A stretch of 64,000 nucleotides of DNA. Origin: Cohnella ginsengisoli. GTDB lineage: Bacteria > Bacillota > Bacilli > Paenibacillales > Paenibacillaceae. The position numbers were made by a program, and so were the translations under genes. Numbering within the stretch: the stretch's first letter is position 1; each line of letters begins with the position of its first letter. Positions 49,901-58,454 of this stretch are shown here, piece after piece. The notes beneath the pieces are model-generated. The model saw nothing but the letters and a program-made list of their open reading frames with translations. It was not told the origin of the DNA and searched no databases. The DNA is taken from contig NZ_JAPDHZ010000002.1 in the NCBI RefSeq assembly GCF_029525555.1, forward strand, positions 99,868 to 163,867, given 5' to 3'.

Positions 49901-51516
49901 TCGGCGGCCGCCTGGCCGCTCGTCCGCTGCCTGCGGTAATCGTTCGGGTTCAATCCCGTCACTTTTTTAAAAACCTTGCTGAAGTACGTATACTCCGGCG
50001 AAAAACCGACCTCGACCGCGATATCGTAGGACTTCATCTGCGTAGCCGCCATCAGCTCCTTGGCCCGTTCGATCCGGTACCGGTTCAGGTAATCGATAAA
50101 CGTAATCTGCAGCTCCTTTTTGAACAAAAAGCTCAAATAGCTGAAGCTGAGGTTCACGTGATCGGCGACGGCCTGCAGGCTGATATTTTCTTTGTAGTGC
50201 TGCTTGATGTATTGAATCGCTTTGGTGATGTCGCTGCTCATATGCAGGCGGTTGCGCGTCTCTTCGACGATTTCCGCGAAAAAAACCGATACGCAATCGA
50301 GCATCTCGGGCAGCGAATCCGCCTCCTCGAGCTGTCCCGTGACGTTCATGAGCAGCGTCTTTTCATTTTGTCCGTCATTGTACAGACTCGTGCCTACCCA
50401 TTGGAGAAAATGAAAAAGAAGCGACTCGATCGTCTTGCGGTCCTCGGACAAGGACGTCTCGAGCGACTGCAGGTATGCCTCGTATTCCTTCTGCTTGATC
50501 GGGGACAGCAGCGCGCGCAGCGGCGCGGCTTCCCGAAGGCGGCCGATGCGCGCGCGCACGCCGGCCAGATCGGGCGGTTGACCGACGCGGTGAAGCTGGC
50601 CGGTGCCGGTCAAAAATTTATGTCTCAGCGCCTTGCCGGCATCGGCATATAGCGCCGGCAGGTTTTTGTAGCCGCTTCGGATGCCGCTCACGCCGAACGA
50701 CGCCGACGCGCCGAAGTAGGTCGAGATCGCCTCCTGAATGCTGCCGAGCATCGCATGCGATTCCTGCTGGATCGCTTGCTCGGACGCTATGTCCTCGAAA
50801 GACAACAGAATCAGGTAATGCTTGTCGTCGATGCAGAACGCTTCGCCGCGGCGCGCGGCGGACGCGATCTCCCCGAGCACGTTCAGCAGCGTCATCTTGA
50901 TCAGATGTCCGTGCTCGTCCTTGAACTTCTCCTGCATCCGCGCGAAGCGGTCGAGCTCCATCTTGCAGGCGACGAGCCGGACCGGCTGGAGGCGCAAGCC
51001 GTGCTGGACGACGAAGCGTTCGAATTCATCGGCCGAGAAAATGTTGTAAAACAGAAAATCCTTGAGCATCTTCTCCTTCACCAGATCCAGGTTGGAGGGG
51101 TGCGGCTTGCCTTCGCCCGGCTGGCCGCGCGCGCGCTGTTCGTCCAGGCTGCGGCGCACGCCCTCCAGGACGCCGCCGATCTCCGCCTCGGTCATCGTGA
51201 GCTTCAATATATAATTGGAGACGCCAAGCGACATGGCCCGTCGCGCCAGATCGAACTCCTCAAGACAGGAAAGCACGACGATGCGCGTCTCCTTGTCGGC
51301 CTCGCGGATCCGTTCGATCAGCTCCATGCCGTCCATCCGCGGCATCCGGATATCGGTAATGACGATATCGGGCTTTTCCTTCGCATAGTAGTCCCAAGCC
51401 GCCTGTCCGTCCGGCAGATCGGCCGCGACCTCCATGCCGTATTTGCTCCAGTCGACGGAGCTCTTAAGTCCGACGCGGACGAGCATCTCGTCCTCGACGA
51501 TCATCACCTTGTACAT
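49897..51516 (-). CDS. YesN-like response regulator with AraC-type DNA-binding domain
   Basis: This 539-residue protein begins with a receiver domain (MYKVMIVEDEMLVRVGLKSS, phospho-Asp at about 55 in VITDIRMPRMDG, Lys in the YILKLT strand). A middle region of unknown function is followed by an AraC helix-turn-helix pair at about 430-530 (ISLQAVADHVNLSFSYLSFL, DIAVEVGFSPEYTYFSKVFK). It is encoded with the YesM-like kinase and very probably activates the surrounding sugar genes. The start at 51516 is chosen because the receiver begins there and the sigma-A promoter lies 46 bases upstream. Confidence 0.94.
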   Translation of the reverse strand: MYKVMIVEDEMLVRVGLKSSVDWSKYGMEVAADLPDGQAAWDYYAKEKPDIVITDIRMPRMDGMELIERIREADKETRIVVLSCLEEFDLARRAMSLGVSNYILKLTMTEAEIGGVLEGVRRSLDEQRARGQPGEGKPHPSNLDLVKEKMLKDFLFYNIFSADEFERFVVQHGLRLQPVRLVACKMELDRFARMQEKFKDEHGHLIKMTLLNVLGEIASAARRGEAFCIDDKHYLILLSFEDIASEQAIQQESHAMLGSIQEAISTYFGASASFGVSGIRSGYKNLPALYADAGKALRHKFLTGTGQLHRVGQPPDLAGVRARIGRLREAAPLRALLSPIKQKEYEAYLQSLETSLSEDRKTIESLLFHFLQWVGTSLYNDGQNEKTLLMNVTGQLEEADSLPEMLDCVSVFFAEIVEETRNRLHMSSDITKAIQYIKQHYKENISLQAVADHVNLSFSYLSFLFKKELQITFIDYLNRYRIERAKELMAATQMKSYDIAVEVGFSPEYTYFSKVFKKVTGLNPNDYRRQRTSGQAAAE

Positions 51517-51561
51517 CGCGGCATCCCTCCGATCCGAGCGGCTCTCCTTCGTTTGACCTCG

Positions 51562-51590
51562 ACTATAACCGATTCGCTTTCCGCGGACAA
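51562..51590 (-). promoter_or_regulatory. Promoter of the sensor-regulator operon
   Basis: Minus-strand TTGTCC (51590-51585), a 17-base spacer and TATAGT (51567-51562), 46 bases upstream of the regulator ATG. Confidence 0.75.
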
Positions 51591-51660
51591 GCATCCGGGC
51601 CATACGCACGATATCGAGATTCGAGTGTTTTCATCATAAGACGAAGAAGGCGGCCGGAGG

Positions 51661-51687
51661 TTGAACGATTTTACGATTTCCTTGATT
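51661..51687 (-). promoter_or_regulatory. Candidate YesN-type operator, site 3
   Basis: Plus-strand TTGAACGATTTT at 51661 and TTGATTTC at 51682 are 21 bp apart. The site lies about 70 bp upstream of the -35 box of the regulator's own promoter and suggests autoregulation. Confidence 0.55.
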
Positions 51688-51737
51688 TCGCCCAAGCGAC
51701 GAAAGGCCGGCGAATCGAAACCGCGCCAGCCTTCATT

Positions 51738-53637
51738 TTATACGAGCGAGTAAATCCAGTAATAAAATTCGTTCCAGGCTCTGTTTTCGCCCTCCTGCTC
51801 GAAAACAAGCCGCACCGTAATATCCGTCTTGCCCGCCGTATATCTGGAAGGAATCTCGAATTCATCCTCCAGCCAGCGCTTGTACGGGTTGCGGTCGGCG
51901 AAGTACCAGCTGCGAGATTCGACGCGCTCGCCGTCGACGAATACGCGCGCCCGCTGCCGGCCCGTGATCTGGTCTGACCTGCGGCGCAGCCGGACGCCGA
52001 CGTTGCGCGGATCGATCGCGACCGTGAACTCGCTGTAGCCTTCGGTCTCTCTGCCCAAATCCTTCAGCAGGCGACGCGTGCCGTCCTCATAGCCGCTCTC
52101 CAGCGTATAGCTGCCGCGTCCGCCGATTGCCGCGTAACCGTGCGCTTCCTCGGAGCCCCGGTCCCCGACGTCGAGCTCGTCGGTGAGCAGCATGCCGGGC
52201 GAATTTACGCCGTAGTAGAACAAAATGCCCGAATGCCGCAAATATTGATTGTTATAATCTCCCGACTCGATGCCGAACACGAGCTTTTCCCTGAATGGAT
52301 AGCAATCGCCCGCGCACAGCCGCACCATCGACCAGGGGTTGTCCGGCAGCCCGTCGTACCCGCTCGAGGGATTCGTCTCCGGCGGGGTCGGGAAGCCCCA
52401 GCCGTAGCAGACGTAGCTCTCCGAGCCGTCGCTCTCGACCTGCGGCGTCGCGATGCCGTCGATGAAGACGCGAACGTCGCCTTCGCAGCTGACGATGCCG
52501 GGCTTGCGGGCAAGCGCCGTGACCTGCGCGGCGACCATATGCCCTTTTCCTTCGATCCGCCCGATGACGGCATCCGCTCCGCGCGTCGCCTCGGATTCAC
52601 GGTAGGACGAGGAACGATAGTAGCCCGCGCGGCCTTCCGGGTATCTCGAGAGGGAGGCTTCCTCAGTCATGCAACGGATGTCCCACCTGGCGATTCGCAG
52701 CGTCTCTGCGCTCTTGTTGACGAGCTCGACCTTTGCGCCCCGCCAGAACGGCATCGGGAAATAGTTGTACGAAACGCCGTCCGCGCGAGTGCCGTGAGAG
52801 AGCACGCCGATCGCGTTGACGCCGAGCTCGTTGCCGAAAAAGGCGCCGAGCGGGCAATCTACGTCGGGCCTCTCATGGCCGTCCCACGTCGCTCGGATCC
52901 ATAGATCGTTCGCGCGGATGCCTGGCGTCTCTGCCAGCATCGAGACGATGCAGCCCGCCCCCCTGCGCCTCGAAGACGACGGCCGATTCCCCCGCCGATA
53001 TCGTCAGATCCCGTCGCACGGTCGCAGCGGACGCGATGTCCGGCTTCGGATCTTCGCCGACGCGCGACCACGGGCCAAGGACGCGTTCGTACGATTCGTT
53101 TCCGGTAAACGTAGTGAGCTCGTCATCGGGTTCGGCGTACGAATGATAGACGACATGTCCCCATCCGCCGTCGCCTTTGTTCGCGCCTTTCAAGCGAAGA
53201 TCGGTCGTAATTTTGCACGAACTCGCATACGGCATCGGCACGAAGCTGCGCACGACGCGGATCGGGCCGCGACCGCCTTCTTCCGGCCCGAGATACGCGC
53301 CTGCGAGCGGCGCGACGAACGGCGCTTTCGATCCGAATTCGGAATGCCTGATTTCAAACCGGGGCAAAGCCTCTCCGTCGAAGTAAAATCGAAACGTCGG
53401 CTCCGGGCTGTCCGGATACCGGTGCTGCACGAAGTTGTAAATGCAGCCCGGACCGTCGACGTCGAAGATCACGTACTCGTTGGCGTCCTTGTACAATAGC
53501 CAGTCCCAATCCGCGTTGTAGCCTTGTTTGTCGATGCTGCCTTCGTAGTGGACCTGAACGCCGTCCCGCAGCAGGGGCAGCAGATCGAATCGCTCCAGGC
53601 TGGCAAGACCCTTCGGCGGCTTAATATCTTTGTTCAT
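51738..53637 (-). CDS. DUF2961 (GH172) family protein (one-base frameshift)
   Basis: The repaired product is 632 residues. The N-terminal half has WDWLLYKDANEYVIFDVDGP and GCIYNFVQHRYPDSPEPTFR, and the C-terminal half has DCPLGAFFGNELGVNAIGVL and YFPMPFWRGAKVELVNKSAE, all typical of DUF2961. This family is now recognised as glycoside hydrolase family 172, acting on fructofuranosyl or D-arabinofuranosyl linkages. The frame breaks after VVFEAQG; removing one C from 52958-52963 restores AGCIVSMLAETPGIRANDLW. There is no signal peptide. The start at 53637 follows GGAGGAG. The exact substrate is unknown, but the locus points to plant or microbial furanosyl side chains. Confidence 0.88.
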
Positions 53638-53731
53638 GAATCGGTCTCCTCCGCGTCTGCACGTAATGGGCATACGGCTCCGCTGCCGCTGCGCCTTCCC
53701 CTATATTAGTGTTTTTCGCGGGGGGAACGGC

Positions 53732-53758
53732 TTGAAGGATTTCGGGAATTTTTTGCTA
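53732..53758 (-). promoter_or_regulatory. Weak copy of the TTGAAC operator, site 4
   Basis: Plus-strand TTGAAGGATTTC at 53732 followed by TTGCTA at 53753 (21 bp apart), about 95 bp upstream of the DUF2961 start. It is more degenerate than the other sites. Confidence 0.3.
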
Positions 53759-53787
53759 TTTAACGCAAGTCCCAGCCTGGCGCGCGA

Positions 53788-53815
53788 GAAAAAACACCTT
53801 CCCGCAAGAAGGTGT
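53788..53815 (-). terminator. Terminator of the GNAT gene
   Basis: Minus-strand ACACCTTC and GAAGGTGT arms (8 bp, 6-base loop) are followed by TTTTTTCTCGC, 30 bases after the acetyltransferase stop codon. Confidence 0.88.
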
Positions 53816-53844
53816 CTCGAAGGCTTGTACGCGAGCGGCGCAAT

Positions 53845-54504
53845 CTAAACGATAAACGGATTGCGCCACTCCATGAGCGCCGCGTTGCCGCGCGACTCTT
53901 CGTCGTCAAGGTAGCCGTGCGCGACGCCGACCGGGATCCGTCCGCACCGGATCAGGAAGGAGACGACCGGATCCCGAAGCCGCCCCAACTTCACTTCCTC
54001 CAGGTACTGCTCGGGCGTCATTCGATCCGCGTGATTGTGATAGCCGGGCATACGTCCGCCGCTCAGCAACCGACGGCAGCCGAGATGAACGACCGTCTCG
54101 TGCATCGACTGGATGAGCCATTTGCCGAGTCCGAGCGAACGATAGGCCGGCCTGACGCAAAGATCGACGACATAAAGGGTATCTCCGTCCGGCTCGTGAT
54201 TGCGAATGTAGCCGTTATCCGTCGCCTCCGCCCAGATGTGCCCGTCGCCGTGCGCGAGCGTGCGCCTGAGCGCCGTCATCGAGCCTGCGATCAGGCCGTC
54301 TACGGCAACGCAGAGCGCGCCTGCGGGAAATCGTCTCACATGCTCCTCGAGCTGCGCTTCGTTCCACCACAATTCGGGCGGGTACGGCGGCGGGAAGCTT
54401 TCTGCTTGAACCTCGATCAACGCCCTGAAGTCATCCCGCGTATAGGGCCGAATCTCGGCCTCGGCCGTCCGGCTCCCGTCCGATACGATGATGCGTTTGC
54501 GCAT
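53845..54504 (-). CDS. GNAT-family N-acetyltransferase
   Basis: This 219-residue protein has an N-terminal strand-helix AEIRPYTRDDFRALIEVQAE and an acetyl-CoA motif VVDLCVRPAYRSLGLGKWLI, which has the V/D-L-x-V-x-P-x-x-R-x-x-G-L-G pattern of GNAT enzymes. The later RRLLSGGRMPGYHNHADRMT is subgroup-specific. It follows the nitrilase-family gene by 15 bases, so the two probably form one transcript and may act on related amides or amines. The acceptor is unknown. Confidence 0.85.
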   Translation of the reverse strand: MRKRIIVSDGSRTAEAEIRPYTRDDFRALIEVQAESFPPPYPPELWWNEAQLEEHVRRFPAGALCVAVDGLIAGSMTALRRTLAHGDGHIWAEATDNGYIRNHEPDGDTLYVVDLCVRPAYRSLGLGKWLIQSMHETVVHLGCRRLLSGGRMPGYHNHADRMTPEQYLEEVKLGRLRDPVVSFLIRCGRIPVGVAHGYLDDEESRGNAALMEWRNPFIV

Positions 54505-54519
54505 GTCGATCCTCCATTC

Positions 54520-55386
54520 TTACTGCTGCTGCCAATCCGTATACAGATCGACCCTGCGGTCCCGCCAGGTCGTGACGGAGCCCGCTTCGCGGACTTCGTC
54601 CAGCAGCGACAGGTCGAGATCCGCCGTGATCAGCATATCCGCGTTCATATCCCCTTCGCTAAGAATGCCTCCCGGCGGAAAAGGAATATCGTTCGGCGCG
54701 ATGACGGCGGCCTGTCCGTAGTTCGCGCGCATGAAGTCGACGCGGGTCAGCGAGCCGACCGTTCCCGTCGTCACGACGTAGATTTGATTTTCCACGGTTC
54801 TGGCATGACAGCAGTACCGCACCCGGTGAAAGCCGTGCCGGTCGTCGGTGCAGGACGGGCAAAAAATGACGTTCGCGCCTTTGGCGCGCACCATCCGCAC
54901 GATCTCCGGAAATTCGATGTCGTAACAAGTGAGCAGGCCGATCTTGCCGAACGGCGTGTCGATCACCTCGACGCCGTCGCCGGGCTGCACGTTCCAAGCT
55001 TGCACCTCCGACGGCGTAATATGAAGCTTGTCCTGCATATGCCAACTGCCGTCCGGCTTGAACAGAAACGCCGTATTGCGGAGACCTTCTTCCCGCCTCG
55101 TCACGTGCGTTCCCGCGAACAAGTACATGCCGTACTGCCGCGCGAGGCCAGAGAACAAACCCGTATAGAGTTCCGTATATTCTGGGAGCGTGTCGATCGG
55201 ACGGCCAGCGCCGCTCGCCTCTTCGCCGATACCGAGCAGCGGCGTCGTGATAAACTCGGGGAACAGCACGAACTGCGAGCCGTATTCGGCCGCGTTGCGA
55301 ACGTAGTGTTTGACCTGCGCGCTCCATTGCTCGACGCTATCGACATCCTTCAGCGCGAACTGAACGGCGGAAACTCTCATTTTCAT
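54520..55386 (-). CDS. Nitrilase-superfamily carbon-nitrogen hydrolase
   Basis: This 288-residue protein has the complete triad: Glu44 in LFPEFITTPL, Lys121 in MQDKLHITPSE and Cys155 in GLLTCYDIEFPE. These enzymes hydrolyse amides or nitriles, or act as N-acyltransferases. It groups by sequence feel with amidohydrolases often encoded beside GNAT genes. The start MKMRVSAVQFALKDVDSVE follows GAGAGGG by 9 bases; a start three codons earlier sits too close to that site. It is the first gene of a two-gene unit with the acetyltransferase. Confidence 0.9.
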   Translation of the reverse strand: MKMRVSAVQFALKDVDSVEQWSAQVKHYVRNAAEYGSQFVLFPEFITTPLLGIGEEASGAGRPIDTLPEYTELYTGLFSGLARQYGMYLFAGTHVTRREEGLRNTAFLFKPDGSWHMQDKLHITPSEVQAWNVQPGDGVEVIDTPFGKIGLLTCYDIEFPEIVRMVRAKGANVIFCPSCTDDRHGFHRVRYCCHARTVENQIYVVTTGTVGSLTRVDFMRANYGQAAVIAPNDIPFPPGGILSEGDMNADMLITADLDLSLLDEVREAGSVTTWRDRRVDLYTDWQQQ

Positions 55387-55492
55387 CGGTTCCATCCCTC
55401 TCTTTCCTTCTCCTCATTATATCGGGTGCGCGGCAGCTCGCAAACCGCGTTTCGCGCATGAGAGAATTCTCATCTCGTTCTAAGAAATCGAC

Positions 55493-55526
55493 AAGAGCCG
55501 CATAATTATGCGGCTCTTTCTTTTTT
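55493..55526 (+). terminator. Terminator-like palindrome upstream of the NlpC/P60 gene
   Basis: AAGAGCCGCAT and its exact complement ATGCGGCTCTT flank AATT, followed by TCTTTTTT on the plus strand. No plus-strand gene precedes it, so it may end an unseen short transcript or antisense RNA, or insulate the endopeptidase gene. Confidence 0.75.
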
Positions 55527-55551
55527 GGAAAATCATAGGATGTTTGGCATC

Positions 55552-55560
55552 TGTTATAGT
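55552..55560 (+). promoter_or_regulatory. Extended -10 promoter of the NlpC/P60 gene
   Basis: TGTTATAGT at 55552-55560 is an extended -10 (TG-n-TATAGT). No good -35 is visible. It lies 60 bases upstream of the start codon. Confidence 0.35.
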
Positions 55561-55620
55561 TGGGTTAAACAAATAGGCCCTAGCGAGCCGCACCCATCGG
55601 ACGGAGGATCGCCTCACAAC

Positions 55621-56121
55621 ATGAGCATGAATATGACCAGCCGAATGATCCGCAAAATCGCCAGCCTGGGACTTTGCGTAGCCATTGCCGTTTCCGGTAC
55701 GCTTTTATCATCCGCACCCAAAGCCGCCGCAGCCGCTCCTAATTCCGTCAAAGCCGACAAAATCATTACGTTTGGCAAAAAATATTTGGGCGTGAAATAC
55801 CGCCTTGGCGCGCCATCCGGCTCGACCCAGATGTTCGACTGCTCCAGCTTCATGCAATATATTTTCGGAAAATACGGCGTCAAGCTCCCGCGCGTCTCCA
55901 GCGCGCAAGCGACCAAGGGCAAGACGGTAGCCAAGTCCGAGCTTAAAAAAGGCGATCTCGTTTTCTTTGAATCCAGCAACAGCTCCAAAATCGGACATGT
56001 CGCCGTCTACATCGGCAACAACAATATTCTTCATACCTACGGCAAACCGGGCGTCACCATCACGAGCTTGAGCGCCGCCTATTGGAAGAGCCATTACAAA
56101 ACCGCGAAGCGCGTACTCTAG
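55621..56121 (+). CDS. Secreted NlpC/P60 cell-wall endopeptidase
   Basis: This 166-residue protein has a signal peptide (MIRKIASLGLCVAIAVSGTL, cleavage likely after AAAAA). It is followed by a single NlpC/P60 domain with the catalytic Cys in QMFDCSSFMQYIFGKYG, the His in KIGHVAVYIGNNNILHT and a polar third residue downstream. It should cut peptide stems of peptidoglycan. No SH3 or LysM anchoring domain is present. GGAGG lies 14 bases upstream of the first ATG, rather far, so a downstream ATG (55627) is possible. The gene stands alone between two hairpins. Confidence 0.93.
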   Translation: MSMNMTSRMIRKIASLGLCVAIAVSGTLLSSAPKAAAAAPNSVKADKIITFGKKYLGVKYRLGAPSGSTQMFDCSSFMQYIFGKYGVKLPRVSSAQATKGKTVAKSELKKGDLVFFESSNSSKIGHVAVYIGNNNILHTYGKPGVTITSLSAAYWKSHYKTAKRVL

Positions 56122-56149
56122 CAGCGCATCTGCCTCGCGCCTATATAAT

Positions 56150-56195
56150 AAGCCTTCGTTTCCCCGCCCGGCGGCGGCGTGACGAAGGCTTTTTC
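56150..56195. terminator. Terminator between NlpC/P60 and the sensor kinase
   Basis: AAGCCTTCGT at 56150-56159 pairs with ACGAAGGCTT at 56182-56191 and is followed by TTTT on the plus strand. It may also serve the convergent kinase gene, which ends at 56229. Confidence 0.85.
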
Positions 56196-56228
56196 GCGCG
56201 CCTCGGGCAGCCGCGACAAAACAAGCCT

Positions 56229-57577
56229 TTATTTGTACGGGAGCGCGATCGCGATCGTCGTGCCGCTGCCGGGCTTGCTGAATACTTCGACCGTTCCGCC
56301 GTGCAGATCGATGATCCGCTTGGCGATGGACAGCCCGAGACCGCTGCCGCCCGTCGCGCGATGCCGCGCCTCGTCCACGCGGTAAAAACGTTCAAAAAGA
56401 TACGGAATCTCGTTTCCGAAATGCCGATGCCGTAGTCCGTGACTTCGATGCGAACCGTATTTTTTTCCGAACGGATGCGTACGTCGATCGGTTCCTTGCT
56501 GTACTTGATCGCGTTGTCCAGGAAGATCAGGATCATCTGCCGGATCTTGTCCTTGTCGCCGACCATTTGAACCGTGCCCGAGCCGGCATGTACGCGAATG
56601 TGGCGAAGGAACGTAGCCCGCAGCACGCCGGACAGGTCATTGACGATGGAGACGATATCGAATCGGCTCTTGTTCAGCCAGTCGTCCTGCTCCGCCTCCG
56701 CCAGCGTCAGCATCGAAAGCGTCAGCTTCTTGAGCCGCTCGGTCTCGCGCGCGATCGCCTCGATCGCCTCGTCGCGCACCGTGACGTCGTCCCGGCCCCA
56801 GCGCTTGAGCATGTCCGCGTAGCTGCCGATGACGGTGAGCGGCGTCTTCAGCTCGTGCGAGGCGTCCGCGACGAACTGCTTCTGCCGCTCGATCGTCCGG
56901 TCCAGCCGATCGATCATCTGGTTGAACGCGCGGATGAGCTGCTGAAGCTCCACCGACTCCTCGCGGCCCATTTTCACCCGCTGGAGCTTGCCGCTCCGGT
57001 CGATCTCCCGCATCGTCTGGACCATCTGCCCGATCGGTCCGGTCAAGCGGGAAGTGAACCAGTAGGTGCCGAGGATGGCAAATATGATCGCGCCGACGCT
57101 CGTCACGCTGAGCGCGCCGAGGAGAATCTGAAGATACCCGTCAAGCGCGGTCAAATACCGCGCGCTGTCGATCTGCCCGACGAGGCGGTGATTGTCGTAA
57201 ATCGGCACGGACCAGGTCAGCACGCGGTGTCCGTCCACCTTAATGGTGTCCGAGTGCGACACCGTACGGACTGCCTTGGGCAGGGCGAGCAGCTGCTTGT
57301 CTACGCCGACCGAATTCACCACCCGCGAATCCGGCGTGACGATGCGCATCATCTCGTTGACATTATACATATCCTTCAGCAGCGCGGCGTCGTCGATGCC
57401 CGTCATCTCGTTTTTGCGCAGCGTCTCCATCACGAGATCTGCCTTGCTGGAGAGCAACTGCAGCTCGCCGCGCGTCGTCACCTTGATGACGAAGTAATAA
57501 ACGAACACATTGTACAAAATCAAAATAAAAATCAACCAAAAAACGGTAAAGAGCGTGAAGCGGAGCCTCAGCGTCAT
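56229..57577 (-). CDS. Membrane sensor histidine kinase (one base missing)
   Basis: Two membrane segments (about 8-33 and 150-175) flank an extracellular sensor of about 115 residues. Then come HAMP (RLTGPIGQMVQTMREIDRSG), the HisKA box FVADASHELKTPLTVIGSYA (His near 242) and HATPase_c (IFLDNAIKYS, YGIGISE). After ISE the raw frame goes astray. Adding one base near 56412 restores EIPYLFERFYRVDEARHRAT, GGSGLGLSIAKRIIDLHGG and a stop at 56229, giving 449 residues. Unlike the other breaks this one is a missing base and not in a long homopolymer. The ATG overlaps the regulator stop codon. The stimulus is unknown. Confidence 0.88.
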
Positions 57578-58270
57578 ACTTCGGGCTCCTTGAGCATATA
57601 ACCTACGCCGCGAACGGTATGTAGCAGCTTATGCCGGTACCCCTTGTCCATTTTTTGCCGCAAATAACGGATGTAAACGTCGACGACGTTCGTATCCCCG
57701 ATATATTCGTACCCCCACACGTCGGATAAAATCTCGTCCCGCGTCTTCTCCGTGCCCTTGTGCCGCGCCAAGTAGAGCAGCAGCTCGAACTCGCGGGGGG
57801 GTCAAATCGATGCCGTGGTCCTTGCGATACACCTTGCGCGTGATCAGCTCGATCGTCAGGTCGCCGATCTTGAGCGCGTCTTCGCTCTCGCCTTCGCGCG
57901 AAGCCTTGAAAATCCGGAGCAGGTTCCGCACGCGAGCGAGCAGCTCTTCCATCGCGAAGGGCTTGGTCACGTAGTCGTTGGCGCCATGCTCGAAGCCGCT
58001 GACCTTGTCAGGAACGGTGTCCCGGGCCGTCAGCAGGATGACGGGCACCGCGTTGTCGTTCTGCCTGAACCTGCGCAGTACCTCGACGCCGTTCAAGCCG
58101 GGAAGCATCACGTCCAGCAGGAGCAGATCCCATTCGCCGCTCAGCGCCATCTCCAGTCCCGTTCGTCCGTCGGCCGCGCGGCCCACCTCGTAGCCTTCGT
58201 GCTTCAGCTCGAGCTCTAAAATGCGCGCGATGCCGTCTTCGTCCTCTATGATCAAAATACGTTCGCTCAT
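57574..58270 (-). CDS. OmpR-family response regulator (one-base frameshift)
   Basis: The repaired protein is 231 residues: receiver domain MSERILIIEDEDGIARILEL with phospho-Asp53 in LLLDVMLPGLNG and Lys in DYVTKPFAM, then a winged helix (GIDLTPREFELLLYLARHKG, TNVVDVYIRYLRQKMDKGY, LHTVRGVGYMLKEP). The frame shift is in the G7 run at 57795-57801; removing one base restores the winged helix. It is encoded immediately upstream of and overlapping the partner kinase. A TACAAT -10 candidate lies at 58343-58338 with a poor -35. Bases 58271-58454 otherwise hold no gene. Confidence 0.92.
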
Positions 58271-58454
58271 GATCGTCCACCTCTGTCCCCACGTTCTTCG
58301 GAATCTCGCGAAAAAACGCCTGAATCCGCTGACATCTATTGTACCATGACGACCTTGCGAGATCGAATGGATGAAGCATACATTCCGGGAAGACGCTGGT
58401 TTCAACTCGGAAGGATAGCGCTTTTTCCGTCGATTCGTCTGGCCGGCGGGCGAT

